From contig NZ_CP119081.1 of NCBI RefSeq assembly GCF_004524775.2, positions 1,054,001-1,118,000 of the forward strand: a stretch of 64,000 nt of DNA. Reading direction: 5' to 3'. Within the stretch, counting starts at the first letter, position 1. Each line of letters begins with the position of its first letter. The notes beneath the pieces were generated by a model, which saw only the letters and a list, made by a program, of their open reading frames with translations, did no database searches and was not told the DNA's origin. Below, piece after piece: positions 1 to 8,333 of the stretch. A program made the position numbers and the translations under genes. The DNA comes from Helcococcus ovis. GTDB lineage: Bacteria > Bacillota > Clostridia > Tissierellales > Peptoniphilaceae.

Positions 1-671
1 CGACTCAAGTCCTGTACAATTTCTCCATCTTTCACCAAAAGAAAACGGTCAAATAAAGATTTTACATAGTACAAACGATGTTCAATTAGAACAACAGTTG
101 TTCCTTTTTTCTTTAATTTTTCCAAAATTAAAAATAGGTCAAATGTTGCTTTCATATCCAAATTTGCTGAAGGCTCATCTAAAATTAAAACTTTCGGATT
201 CATTGCATAGATGCTTGCAATAGCTATCTTTTGTTTCTGCCCGCTTGATAATTCAAAAACAGATTTTCCTTTAAGTTCCGGGGTATCCAACTCCACATAT
301 ACTTCTTCTACTCTCTGTTTGATTTCATCTCTTGATTTGCAGATAGTTTGAAGCCCAAAAGCTATTTCTTCATCTGTCGTTGTCGTGAAAAACTGACTTC
401 TTGGATCTTGAAATACAGTCCCCACAATATGCCCTACTTCATGAAGTAATAATTTGCTTATATCTTTTCCGGACACAAAGGCCTCCCCTTGCATTTTGCC
501 CCTGTAATAATGCGGAATAAGACCATTCATTACACTTCCAAGAGTGCTTTTACCACTTCCACTTTTTCCTGAAATTAAAACAAATTCACCTTTTTTAATT
601 TCAAGATTAATATTTTTTAAAGCAGTTCGCCCATCTTCCCATTCATAAGAAACATCTTTTAACAAAATCAT
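1..671 (-). CDS. ABC transporter ATP-binding protein, energy-coupling (ECF/CbiO-like), partial
   Basis: The gene runs off the left edge; about 223 N-terminal residues are visible. They form one nucleotide-binding domain with Walker A GKSGSGKST near residue 38, a Q-loop (FQDPRSQF), a signature read as LSSGQKQKIA and Walker B VLILDEPSANLD. The FQDP..QFF wording and the absence of fused membrane helices are typical of ECF/CbiO-type ATPases that energise vitamin or metal uptake. The ATG overlaps the stop of the upstream exporter gene (ATGA), so it is the third gene of the TetR-controlled operon. In Firmicutes such operons usually continue with an ECF transmembrane protein and an MptD-like S component. 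Those would lie outside this window, so substrate and partners are inference. Confidence 0.85.
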   Translation of the reverse strand, partial: MILLKDVSYEWEDGRTALKNINLEIKKGEFVLISGKSGSGKSTLGSVMNGLIPHYYRGKMQGEAFVSGKDISKLLLHEVGHIVGTVFQDPRSQFFTTTTDEEIAFGLQTICKSRDEIKQRVEEVYVELDTPELKGKSVFELSSGQKQKIAIASIYAMNPKVLILDEPSANLDMKATFDLFLILEKLKKKGTTVVLIEHRLYYVKSLFDRFLLVKDGEIVQDLS

Positions 672-2383
672 GGATACACCTCATACTGAGCTTTCCATAA
701 TTTTGTGTAGTAGCCATCTTTCTCAAGAAGTTCCCCATGCTTTCCTTTTTCAAGCAGTGTTCCTTTTTGGAATACAAGAATTTGATCTGCTTTTTGAATT
801 GTTTTTAAATGATGAGCCACTACAAGTACAGTTCTATTCTTTGCAAGCTCTGTAATGGCATCTTGTATCAGCGACTCATTGACAGGGTCAACATTACTTG
901 TCATTTCATCAAGAATTAAAATCGGTGCATCTTTTAGAAAAGCTCTTGCAATAGATATTCTCTGCCTTTGTCCGCCTGACAATATTCCGCCGTTTTCTCC
1001 AATATCCGTTCCATAACCTTTTGGTAAACTCATAATGAAATCATGGATCCTTGCTTTCTTTGCCGCTTCGATGATTTCTTCTTTTGTCGCTCCTTTTTTG
1101 CCTACCTTGATGTTTTCTTCAATGGTATTATCAAACAGCTGAACATTTTGCATAACGATGCTGATACGATCCAAAAGTTCATCATAAGGAATCTCTCTAA
1201 TATCCACACCGCCAAGTGTAATTTTCCCTTTATGCACATCATAAAATCTTAAAAGCAGGTTAGTTATAGTAGTCTTTCCACTACCTGATTCTCCAACTAA
1301 GGCTGTCATTGTTTTTTCAGCAATAGAAAAGCTCAATTTTTCCATTTTAAATTCATCTTTTTCATAAGAAAAATCTATGTTTTCAAAAGCTATATCATTA
1401 TCTTTCGGAACAATTCCATTCACTTTATCCGGGATTACATCTGCATATAAAATTCTTGAAAGTCTTTCGTAACTATCTATCGCCGAAACATAGTACATAT
1501 AGTGTTGTTCCATAGAAGCGAACGGCTTATAAAACTCTTTTGAAATTACTGCAAAGATAATAAAATGAAGTACATCAAGACTTCCCTTTATAACAAGTAT
1601 TGCTCCTGCAATTAAAAGAACTAAATATCCAATATCCAGTAAAAAACCAAATATAGATAACTGTTTTGCCTTAAATCTTGAAGCTGCTTTGCTTGTTTCT
1701 CCAAACTTTTTTGTCTTGTTCATAAGCTCATTATCCAAGCTCTTATTGTTTGAAAAGCTCTTTAATACAGGTATTCCTCTAACATATTCAACAAACAAAC
1801 TAACCATATCTAAAAGAGCGGAGTTGTTCTGATTTTCTATTTTTTCAGATTGCTTAATTGTCAAATATAGAAAGATAAGTGCAATCGTAACAGATACAGC
1901 CATAATAATAGAAAGTTTGAAATCAATACTTGCAAGACCAACAAATACGACTGCACCTATCAAAAAATCACCAAACATTCTCGACCACATGTGTCCTACA
2001 ACAAGGGACATATTATCAACATCTTTGTGTAAAATTGTATTGATTTCTCCCAGTCTTTCATTGGTATAAAATCCCAAACTGAATTTTTTCAACTTAATAA
2101 TCATTCGCTCTCTGATTTGCTGAACAATATCAAAACCTGCACTATGCTTTTTCATATCTGCGACCATATTACAAATACCTTTGAAGACTACAAGTAATCC
2201 AATCGCAATAAAATATTTATAAAGCATATCTAAACTCGTCCCATCAAATATCTGAAACAGTATAGAAAATACGATAACAATCATAGCTATGGAGCTTAGT
2301 CCATAAAGGGCAAAGAATACACTTGATATAATCAAATCTCTCTTCCCGGTTTTTGTAAGTAGCTTTAACATTTCTCTAAACAT
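668..2383 (-). CDS. ABC exporter half-transporter, fused permease-ATPase (second subunit)
   Basis: 571 residues with the usual exporter order. An N-terminal type IV membrane domain of six helices covers roughly residues 18-300. It is followed by an ATPase domain with Walker A GESGSGKTT, signature LSGGQRQRISIARA and Walker B ILILDEMTSNVD. The start overlaps the end of the preceding half-transporter by 8 bases, and a weak AGAGGTG sits about 11 bases upstream. Two such proteins encoded side by side normally form a heterodimeric exporter. Note Met after the Walker B glutamate (DEMTSN), a variation often seen in asymmetric heterodimers. Substrate unknown; the relatives I recall are annotated as multidrug or siderophore-type (IrtAB/YbtPQ-like) transporters. 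Confidence 0.88.
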   Translation of the reverse strand: MFREMLKLLTKTGKRDLIISSVFFALYGLSSIAMIVIVFSILFQIFDGTSLDMLYKYFIAIGLLVVFKGICNMVADMKKHSAGFDIVQQIRERMIIKLKKFSLGFYTNERLGEINTILHKDVDNMSLVVGHMWSRMFGDFLIGAVVFVGLASIDFKLSIIMAVSVTIALIFLYLTIKQSEKIENQNNSALLDMVSLFVEYVRGIPVLKSFSNNKSLDNELMNKTKKFGETSKAASRFKAKQLSIFGFLLDIGYLVLLIAGAILVIKGSLDVLHFIIFAVISKEFYKPFASMEQHYMYYVSAIDSYERLSRILYADVIPDKVNGIVPKDNDIAFENIDFSYEKDEFKMEKLSFSIAEKTMTALVGESGSGKTTITNLLLRFYDVHKGKITLGGVDIREIPYDELLDRISIVMQNVQLFDNTIEENIKVGKKGATKEEIIEAAKKARIHDFIMSLPKGYGTDIGENGGILSGGQRQRISIARAFLKDAPILILDEMTSNVDPVNESLIQDAITELAKNRTVLVVAHHLKTIQKADQILVFQKGTLLEKGKHGELLEKDGYYTKLWKAQYEVYP

Positions 2384-4115
2384 TTTCTGTTAACACCTCT
2401 TTCAAATTCCATCTATCTACCTTGTTCTGTGCTTCAACCATATCCTTATAGAACTCACATCTTTTCATCAACTCTTCATGGCTTCCTGCATCAAGAACAA
2501 CACCCTTATCCATTACGATAATTTGGTCTGAATCTCTAATCGTATTTAAGTGATGGGCGATTGTAATAACTGTTTTATCCTTGCTTAAATCGTCAATTGC
2601 TTCGCCGATTAGTCTTTCATTTTCACTATCAACAGCTGCCATTGCCTCATCTAATATTAAAATCGGTGCATTTTTAAGTATCATTCTTGCTATGGAGATT
2701 CTTTGTTTTTCTCCCCCGGATAACTTAACTCCCATTTCACCTATTCGTGTTTCATATCCATTTGGTAAAGCAGAAATAAAATCATGGCATCTTGCTTTTT
2801 TAGCAGCTTCTATGACTTCTTCTTTTGTTGCATTTAGTTTTCCGATTGCTATATTTTCAAAAATACTTAAATCAAAAAGAATAACTTCTTGTTGCACACT
2901 ACCAATCAGCATTGAGATATTTTCTTGACTATATTCTTTTATGTCTTTTCCTTTTATTTTTATTTGTCCGCTGTCTGTATCCCAAAATCCCATAAGCAGA
3001 TTAGATACGGTACTTTTCCCACAACCGCTTGCCCCTACAAAGGCATTCAAGCTATTTTTCTTAAAAGTCAAATTGATATCTTTAAGCTCAAAACCATCTT
3101 TTCCGTATGCAAAATTCACATCTTTAAATTCTATATTTCCAAATTCTAAACCTTGTTCTATCTTTTTGTTTGGAAGTGGAACTGTTAAAACTTTTCCAAT
3201 TGCCTTTATAGCCTCCTTAAACACAATAGAAAAATGTTGCAAGGTAGCCGTCTTACTTATAGATGCAGTAAAAGCAGATGATAAAATAATAGCGAGCATA
3301 AAATTAGATGTTGTAATATTACCATGATAAAGAAAAATGCTTCCCAAAATCATAACAATAACTACTCCAATTTCCATAAATATGTCAATAAGTCCCATTG
3401 GAATAGTAATGGCACCCATGCTCTTTTTAACCCAGTAAATATACTGTCTTGCAGTTTTTAATGTTCTTTCGCTAATCTCCTCTTCTTTTGCAAAAGCCTT
3501 AACAACAGAAATATTTTTTACATATTCCATTAGCTCTTCTCTCATCCTGCTTTCATGATTAAAGTAAATTGCAAAGTTTTTATTCATCGTTTTTTGAGAA
3601 AGAACTTTTACCAAATACATGAGCGGAACACCTACAATCATTCCAAATGCAAGACGCCAGTCTACAAAAATCATAGCTATGAAAATGATAGTAGGTAAAA
3701 GTGTAACCGCCATTATTTCAGGCAAGCCATGAGCAAGATATACCTCCACTTGCTCTACATCATGCTGCATAATATTGGTAAGCTCTCCTGTATTATGTTC
3801 TTTGAAAAATCCTAAATTTAATTTTTTTAGATGATCTATAATATCTAACCTAAGTTCTGTCAATTTTTCGTATGCTTTCTCATGAGCAACCTTTGTTGCA
3901 AAATAATAAAACACTCCTTTTAATGCAAATGATATAAAGATTCCTAAGAAAATATGCTTCAAATTATCTTCGCTAATATTATTTGCAATTAAGGAACTAA
4001 TCAAATATACAAGTAAGATTTGTGGTATCAAATCAAATACTATTTTTAAAGCAAGAAGTAAATTGGATAAACCATTTTTCCCAATCACTTTTTTCCTTAA
4101 TTCTTTTTCCTGCAT
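2376..4115 (-). CDS. ABC exporter half-transporter, fused permease-ATPase (first subunit)
   Basis: About 579 residues. Membrane domain first (residues about 20-300), then an ATPase domain with Walker A GASGCGKST, signature LSGGEKQRISIARM and Walker B ILILDEAMAAVD. I place the start at 4115 because AAAGGAG lies eight bases upstream; an upstream in-frame TTG at 4133 would put the Shine-Dalgarno inside the gene. It overlaps its partner by 8 bases and follows the TetR gene after an 80-base gap that contains a 24-base palindrome. It probably forms a heterodimer with the next gene product. Substrate unknown. Confidence 0.88.
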   Translation of the reverse strand: MQEKELRKKVIGKNGLSNLLLALKIVFDLIPQILLVYLISSLIANNISEDNLKHIFLGIFISFALKGVFYYFATKVAHEKAYEKLTELRLDIIDHLKKLNLGFFKEHNTGELTNIMQHDVEQVEVYLAHGLPEIMAVTLLPTIIFIAMIFVDWRLAFGMIVGVPLMYLVKVLSQKTMNKNFAIYFNHESRMREELMEYVKNISVVKAFAKEEEISERTLKTARQYIYWVKKSMGAITIPMGLIDIFMEIGVVIVMILGSIFLYHGNITTSNFMLAIILSSAFTASISKTATLQHFSIVFKEAIKAIGKVLTVPLPNKKIEQGLEFGNIEFKDVNFAYGKDGFELKDINLTFKKNSLNAFVGASGCGKSTVSNLLMGFWDTDSGQIKIKGKDIKEYSQENISMLIGSVQQEVILFDLSIFENIAIGKLNATKEEVIEAAKKARCHDFISALPNGYETRIGEMGVKLSGGEKQRISIARMILKNAPILILDEAMAAVDSENERLIGEAIDDLSKDKTVITIAHHLNTIRDSDQIIVMDKGVVLDAGSHEELMKRCEFYKDMVEAQNKVDRWNLKEVLTENV

Positions 4116-4141
4116 GAACAACTCTCCTTTCAAAATTGAAT

Positions 4142-4165
4142 AATATTGAATTTTAATTCAATATT
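4142..4165. promoter_or_regulatory. palindromic operator upstream of ABC exporter operon
   Basis: A perfect 11-base inverted repeat (AATATTGAATT / AATTCAATATT) separated by TT lies just upstream of the first exporter gene and downstream of the TetR gene. Its first 17 bases recur upstream of the TetR gene (minus strand, 4834-4850). This is the expected shape of a TetR-family operator. Binding is inferred. Confidence 0.65.
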
Positions 4166-4216
4166 AAGGTTTAAATTAAGACTTTGCGTAATAACAAAGT
4201 CTGTTTTTTATATTGA

Positions 4217-4789
4217 TTATAGAGATTCAACTCCCTTGTAATAACACCTTGCAATAAGTTTTAGCATATCTTTTGCCCACTCTTCACTTTGATAGTGTCT
4301 TGCTATTTCAAGAAGACCCTCTGTAAAGTTACTTGCTAAAATATGGGCAAGCATTGGATCATATTCCTGTTTCGATTGTCTTTTTAAACTTACTTCAATA
4401 TGAACCTGCATTTGTGATATGAGTTTTTGTTTTGCTTCTGTATGCTTTGTACCTGAACTTTTATCCATTAAAATAATTAACTTCTTACGCTCTTTTAAAA
4501 GTTCATGAATATAATTTTCTCCAACTTCATCAAACCTTTCAGAGGCAGAACCCTTTTCCAAAGATTCTTCCTCATTAAAAGCTGACTCAAAATTTATATA
4601 AACAGAACTTATTACTGCATCAAACAAAACTTCCTTATTTTTGAAATAGGTATAGATTAAGGCAACGGGAATATTTGCTTCTTTTGCAATATCTGTTAAT
4701 TTAGCACCTCTATAATCCTTTTTATAAAATACTTTTTCTGCTGATTCGAGTATTCTATTTCTAACTTCTTCTTTTAATACTTGTGCCAT
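4217..4789 (-). CDS. TetR/AcrR family transcriptional regulator
   Basis: About 190 residues from the chosen start. The N-terminal 50 residues form a TetR DNA-binding domain (ILESAEKVFYKKDYRGAKL, then DIAKEANIPVALIYTYFKNK); the rest is a helical ligand-binding domain. Start at 4789 is preferred over an in-frame ATG at 4846 because AGAGGTG lies 4-5 bases upstream and the conserved domain begins there. It is co-directional with, and upstream of, the two exporter genes, and matching half-palindromes flank it on both sides. The likely arrangement is autorepression plus repression of the ABC operon, relieved by a transported ligand (inference). Confidence 0.88.
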   Translation of the reverse strand: MAQVLKEEVRNRILESAEKVFYKKDYRGAKLTDIAKEANIPVALIYTYFKNKEVLFDAVISSVYINFESAFNEEESLEKGSASERFDEVGENYIHELLKERKKLIILMDKSSGTKHTEAKQKLISQMQVHIEVSLKRQSKQEYDPMLAHILASNFTEGLLEIARHYQSEEWAKDMLKLIARCYYKGVESL

Positions 4790-4802
4790 AGCACACCTCT
4801 TT

Positions 4803-4850
4803 CTATTCAATACTGAATTTATATTTAATAATAAATTAAAATTCAATATT
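4803..4850. promoter_or_regulatory. TetR operator-like sites upstream of the tetR gene
   Basis: Minus strand carries AATATTGAATTTTAATT at 4834-4850, identical to 17 of the 24 bases of the palindrome at 4142-4165. A second imperfect palindrome (ATTCAATACTGAAT) lies at 4805-4818, next to the Shine-Dalgarno. The pair suggests autoregulation. Confidence 0.5.
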
Positions 4851-4921
4851 TGTCAAGACATGAACTTTTTCATATATTATTTTTTATTAGATATTCTATA
4901 TTAAATAAAATTCCTTACTTT

Positions 4922-5713
4922 CTATTTTTTTATAACACAGTAATTGTTTTTCTTAAATTGTATTATCGAAAGTACTACTAAAATAACAATTCCGATAATT
5001 CCTAATGGCATAATGTATGGTCCATAAATCGTTTGATTATCTCCATTATTAATTTTCATTATTATTCCAAAAATGGCCCAAGCTATAGGCAATAAATATA
5101 CCGCATTATTTAATTTCATATTTACTAAAGTGGATATAATTATAGTAATCAATAAAATTATTGGTGCCCAAATTGTTTGAGAAATTCCAAAACTATCCCA
5201 ATTAATACTTATTAAAAAAGCAAGGATATTAACAGATGAAGCTATCGTTATCCATCCTCCATATATGCCAAAAGCAACACTTGTAAGTCTATACTCTATT
5301 TCTTTTCTATAATCATATAATTTTTTATTTATTAAAATTAGATTTATTAGCATTAAAAATATAAATATCGTAGATATTCCTATTTTTTCATATGAAAAAC
5401 TAATATTCCATAAAATGTTAAATAAGCAGTTAAATAGAAATATTGGTGTTATAATATTAATTAAAATTTTAACTTTTGTTTCTTTGTTTTTTAATAACAT
5501 ATAAACTAAAGATATTCCGATTAATAAATATATTAACCCCCAAATTGAAAATGCAAAACCAGCAGGTGTAATTAATGTATTATATTTATTAGATACAGCC
5601 TTCTGACTCATCCCATTAATGAATCCAGATGCTGTCAAATAATTTACTATTAATGTTATTACAAATGCTATTAAATTAATCCATGATTTAACTCTCGTAC
5701 TTATTGTTTTCAA
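4922..5713 (-). CDS. TspO/MBR-related (tryptophan-rich sensory protein-like) membrane protein
   Basis: 263 residues, strongly hydrophobic, with about eight predicted membrane segments and almost no loops. The pattern LITPAGFAFSIWGLIYLLIG near residue 50 and WAPIILL/ YLLPIAWAIFGI further on match the long (about 260-residue) TspO/MBR relatives found in Firmicutes. The start is TTG at 5713 with AGGAGG seven bases upstream. Classical TspO proteins bind tetrapyrroles; the function of this longer group is not established. It stands alone, downstream of the TetR gene on the same strand. Confidence 0.75.
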   Translation of the reverse strand: MKTISTRVKSWINLIAFVITLIVNYLTASGFINGMSQKAVSNKYNTLITPAGFAFSIWGLIYLLIGISLVYMLLKNKETKVKILINIITPIFLFNCLFNILWNISFSYEKIGISTIFIFLMLINLILINKKLYDYRKEIEYRLTSVAFGIYGGWITIASSVNILAFLISINWDSFGISQTIWAPIILLITIIISTLVNMKLNNAVYLLPIAWAIFGIIMKINNGDNQTIYGPYIMPLGIIGIVILVVLSIIQFKKNNYCVIKK

Positions 5714-5868
5714 AACGAAACCTCCTATATATTAGATTTAACTAATATATAGATACCCTACTTTGCTTATGTATAATCTTACCTTATTGTAGTTATTATA
5801 TATTTAATATATCTCTTTAACTAATTTCTAAAAAAAGAGAAATTAATTTTTCATGCCAAATCCTTATG

Positions 5869-6258
5869 TCATTTGCCTTTCAATAAGGTGGAATCTTGCA
5901 AATAATTATTTGGATATTTCTTCAGTAAAACATCATTTATATAATCAATTACAGATTTTTGATCAATCTCTCCTGAATTATATTGATCAAGTTTAATAAA
6001 CATTTCCTTCTTTTCAACATCATTAGCACTATTTTTAAAATAACCCCATATGTGAAGAATAGCATTATTGAAATCTTTTATACTTTCTTTTAAATTTTTT
6101 GCATGCTCTATTTTTTTCTGTAATAAATCAAAGCTTATTTTATCATTTTTTAAGTATTCTCTAATTTTCAAATAATCTCTATGTGATTTACTGAGAACCA
6201 GATATTTATTTTTTGCCCATAACTTTTCACATTTTGTTCTTTCTTCTTTATCTTCCAT
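5869..6258 (-). CDS. YbgA/DUF1722 family protein
   Basis: 129 residues, soluble and helical, lysine rich. The opening LWAKNKYLVLSKSHRDY followed by a long amphipathic region (IWGYFKNSANDVEKKE) and a final DVLLKKYPNNYLQDSTLL resembles the DUF1722 (YbgA) domain, found alone or attached to DUF523 proteins and near photolyases. No such neighbours are present here. The Shine-Dalgarno is weak. Biochemical role unknown. Confidence 0.7.
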   Translation of the reverse strand: MEDKEERTKCEKLWAKNKYLVLSKSHRDYLKIREYLKNDKISFDLLQKKIEHAKNLKESIKDFNNAILHIWGYFKNSANDVEKKEMFIKLDQYNSGEIDQKSVIDYINDVLLKKYPNNYLQDSTLLKGK

Positions 6259-6626
6259 AATCTCAAGTCCTTAATTATTTCATTGAATTTTATTTATTAA
6301 TAAGTTTCTATTTTTTATATATGTAATTAGTAACATTATATCACTTAATTAAAAATAGTAGAAACGAAAAGATATATCCGCTAAATTTCCATAAGATATA
6401 AAAATAACCACAAAAAAAGCACATAACTGAAAGATTTTTAGGTCTTAAAGTTATGTGCTTTGCTTTATGTCAAATGCATACAAAAATCATATATACATAA
6501 AAATGCATTATTACGTGATATAAACATACCTCATATTTATTTATTATATAAAAATATTTATGAAAATTCCAAAATTTATAAAATCATTATCAGAACAAAT
6601 ATTCTCTTAAACTGCGTTAGATTTTT
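6259..6626. other. intergenic region, 368 bases
   Basis: No credible gene. It holds the promoter region of the DUF1722 gene at its right-hand part's left edge and one strong hairpin (6416-6461) that is repeated at 12797-12843. The rest is AT-rich sequence with stops in all frames. Confidence 0.6.
6416..6461 (-). terminator. intrinsic terminator, copy 1 of a dispersed hairpin repeat
   Basis: A perfect 13-base stem (AAAGCACATAACT / AGTTATGTGCTTT) with an 18-20 base loop. On the minus strand it is followed by seven T residues, so it should end transcripts of the ABC exporter pair that stops at 6627. A closely similar copy, including its loop, lies at 12797-12843. Confidence 0.7.
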
Positions 6627-8333
6627 CTAACATATTTTTATATATTTTGAATTCTTACAAAGGTCTTCATCTTTTCCTATAGCTTCTATCTTGCCTTCAT
6701 TTAATAGAACGATTTTATCTGCATTTCTAATAGTTCTAAGTCTATGAGCAATGACTATAACAGTTTTATTTTTTATTAGCTCAGACAAAGCTTCTTGAAT
6801 AAGGCTCTCATTTTCGACATCAAGTGATGCAGTTGCTTCATCCATTAAAATGATAGGAGCATCTTTAAGTATTGCACGAGCAATAGATATTCTTTGACGT
6901 TCACCTCCTGAAAGTTTTTGTCCATTTTCTCCTATAATAGTTTCTATACCATCGGGCAACTTATTTATAAATTCATAACATCTTGCCACTTTTGCAGCTT
7001 TTATAATTTCTTCGTCACTTGCGTCTTTTTTACCAATTTTAATATTATTTTTTATACTGGAATTAAATAAAACCACATCTTGGAATACAATAGAAAAATT
7101 CTTTAACAGTGTTTCCGGCTCAATCTTGCTTATATCTTCTCCACCTAATAATATCCTCCCCTTATCTACATCCCAAAATCTTACTGCCAGCTTAGCAAGT
7201 GTACTCTTTCCACTTCCTGATTCTCCAATTAGTGCAGTTACTTCTCCCTGCTTAGCATCAAAAGTGACTCCATTAATTACAGAGTAATCTTCATATCCAA
7301 AATGAACATCTTTAAATTCTATGTCATAATTTTTAGGATGCATTTCGGTCTTACCTTCTTGAATTGGCATAGTTTTTATTTCTTTTATCCTGGAAACAAC
7401 ACTATCAAGCATTACTATCATTGCCATAAAGCTTATAATTTCTTCTATGGGAAGGTAAATACTAACCGTTAACATTAAAAATACTATATAAACAAGTATA
7501 TTAATTTCACCTGCAATAAACATATTTGCACCAGTAAGAGCCACACTTACAATCCCAAGTTTAAGTAGTATCTTAGCAAAACCTGTCGAAACTCCTGAAA
7601 CAAGCTCAACCCTTACCTTATCTTTCTTAAGTTTATCTAGCATCGAATAAAATTTATTAAGTGATTTTTTTTCTAAGTTATAGGATTTTATTTCACCAAT
7701 TTGTTCAATATTTTCCTGCAAATAATCAAATACTTCTCTACTGCTTTTAACCCATTTATTTAACGACTTTTTTTGCGTTTTCTTTGCTAAATATGCGATT
7801 AAAAGTGATATAGGCATTACCCAAATTGTTGCTAATCCCATTTTCCAATTGTATATAAGAATCATTATGGAAATTATTAAAGTAGAAATTGCTGTAGCAT
7901 ATATATGTGGAACGGAATGTGAAAATATTTGTTCATACAAAGTAATATCATCCATCATCGTTGTCGCAATATCCGTTAAATCTCTTTTGCCAAAGTAAGA
8001 AAGAGGAAGTTTTTTTAGTCTATTAGCGACATCAATCCTTATGTTGGCACTTTCCATATATACATTGGTATAAAGTCTTTTATAATCCCATCTTGCTACA
8101 ATAAACATTACAATAAGCATGACCGCTATAATAATTAAATAATTAGTTAATGTAAGATTAACATGTGATTTAATACCTTCAACTCTACCTAAATATTGAA
8201 ATAAAAAAGCAAAAGCAATCATTGGCGGAAATAGCTTTGTAAAGTTTAAAATTGTGCGAGAAAAAATCGCTTTAGAAAGGTTACTTGCTCCCTTTTTTGA
8301 CATAGCATATTTCTTCATAAAATATCTATTCAT
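6627..8333 (-). CDS. ABC exporter half-transporter (AraC-linked pair, second subunit)
   Basis: 568 residues: six-helix membrane domain in the first 310, then an ATPase domain with Walker A GESGSGKSTL, signature LSGGERQRISIARA and Walker B IILMDEATASLD. Shine-Dalgarno AGGAGG lies upstream of ATG, inside the end of the preceding gene (8-base overlap). It pairs with the gene at 8326-10098, and a divergently transcribed AraC regulator follows. This arrangement is familiar from Gram-positive loci for export or import of siderophore-like compounds, but the substrate cannot be read from sequence. Confidence 0.88.
   Translation of the reverse strand: MNRYFMKKYAMSKKGASNLSKAIFSRTILNFTKLFPPMIAFAFLFQYLGRVEGIKSHVNLTLTNYLIIIAVMLIVMFIVARWDYKRLYTNVYMESANIRIDVANRLKKLPLSYFGKRDLTDIATTMMDDITLYEQIFSHSVPHIYATAISTLIISIMILIYNWKMGLATIWVMPISLLIAYLAKKTQKKSLNKWVKSSREVFDYLQENIEQIGEIKSYNLEKKSLNKFYSMLDKLKKDKVRVELVSGVSTGFAKILLKLGIVSVALTGANMFIAGEINILVYIVFLMLTVSIYLPIEEIISFMAMIVMLDSVVSRIKEIKTMPIQEGKTEMHPKNYDIEFKDVHFGYEDYSVINGVTFDAKQGEVTALIGESGSGKSTLAKLAVRFWDVDKGRILLGGEDISKIEPETLLKNFSIVFQDVVLFNSSIKNNIKIGKKDASDEEIIKAAKVARCYEFINKLPDGIETIIGENGQKLSGGERQRISIARAILKDAPIILMDEATASLDVENESLIQEALSELIKNKTVIVIAHRLRTIRNADKIVLLNEGKIEAIGKDEDLCKNSKYIKIC

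Noticed and set aside
6614-6629. GTTAGA/TCTAAC hairpin at the end of the ABC gene
   Set aside because: No T-run on the relevant strand; the hairpin at 6416-6461 is a better terminator.
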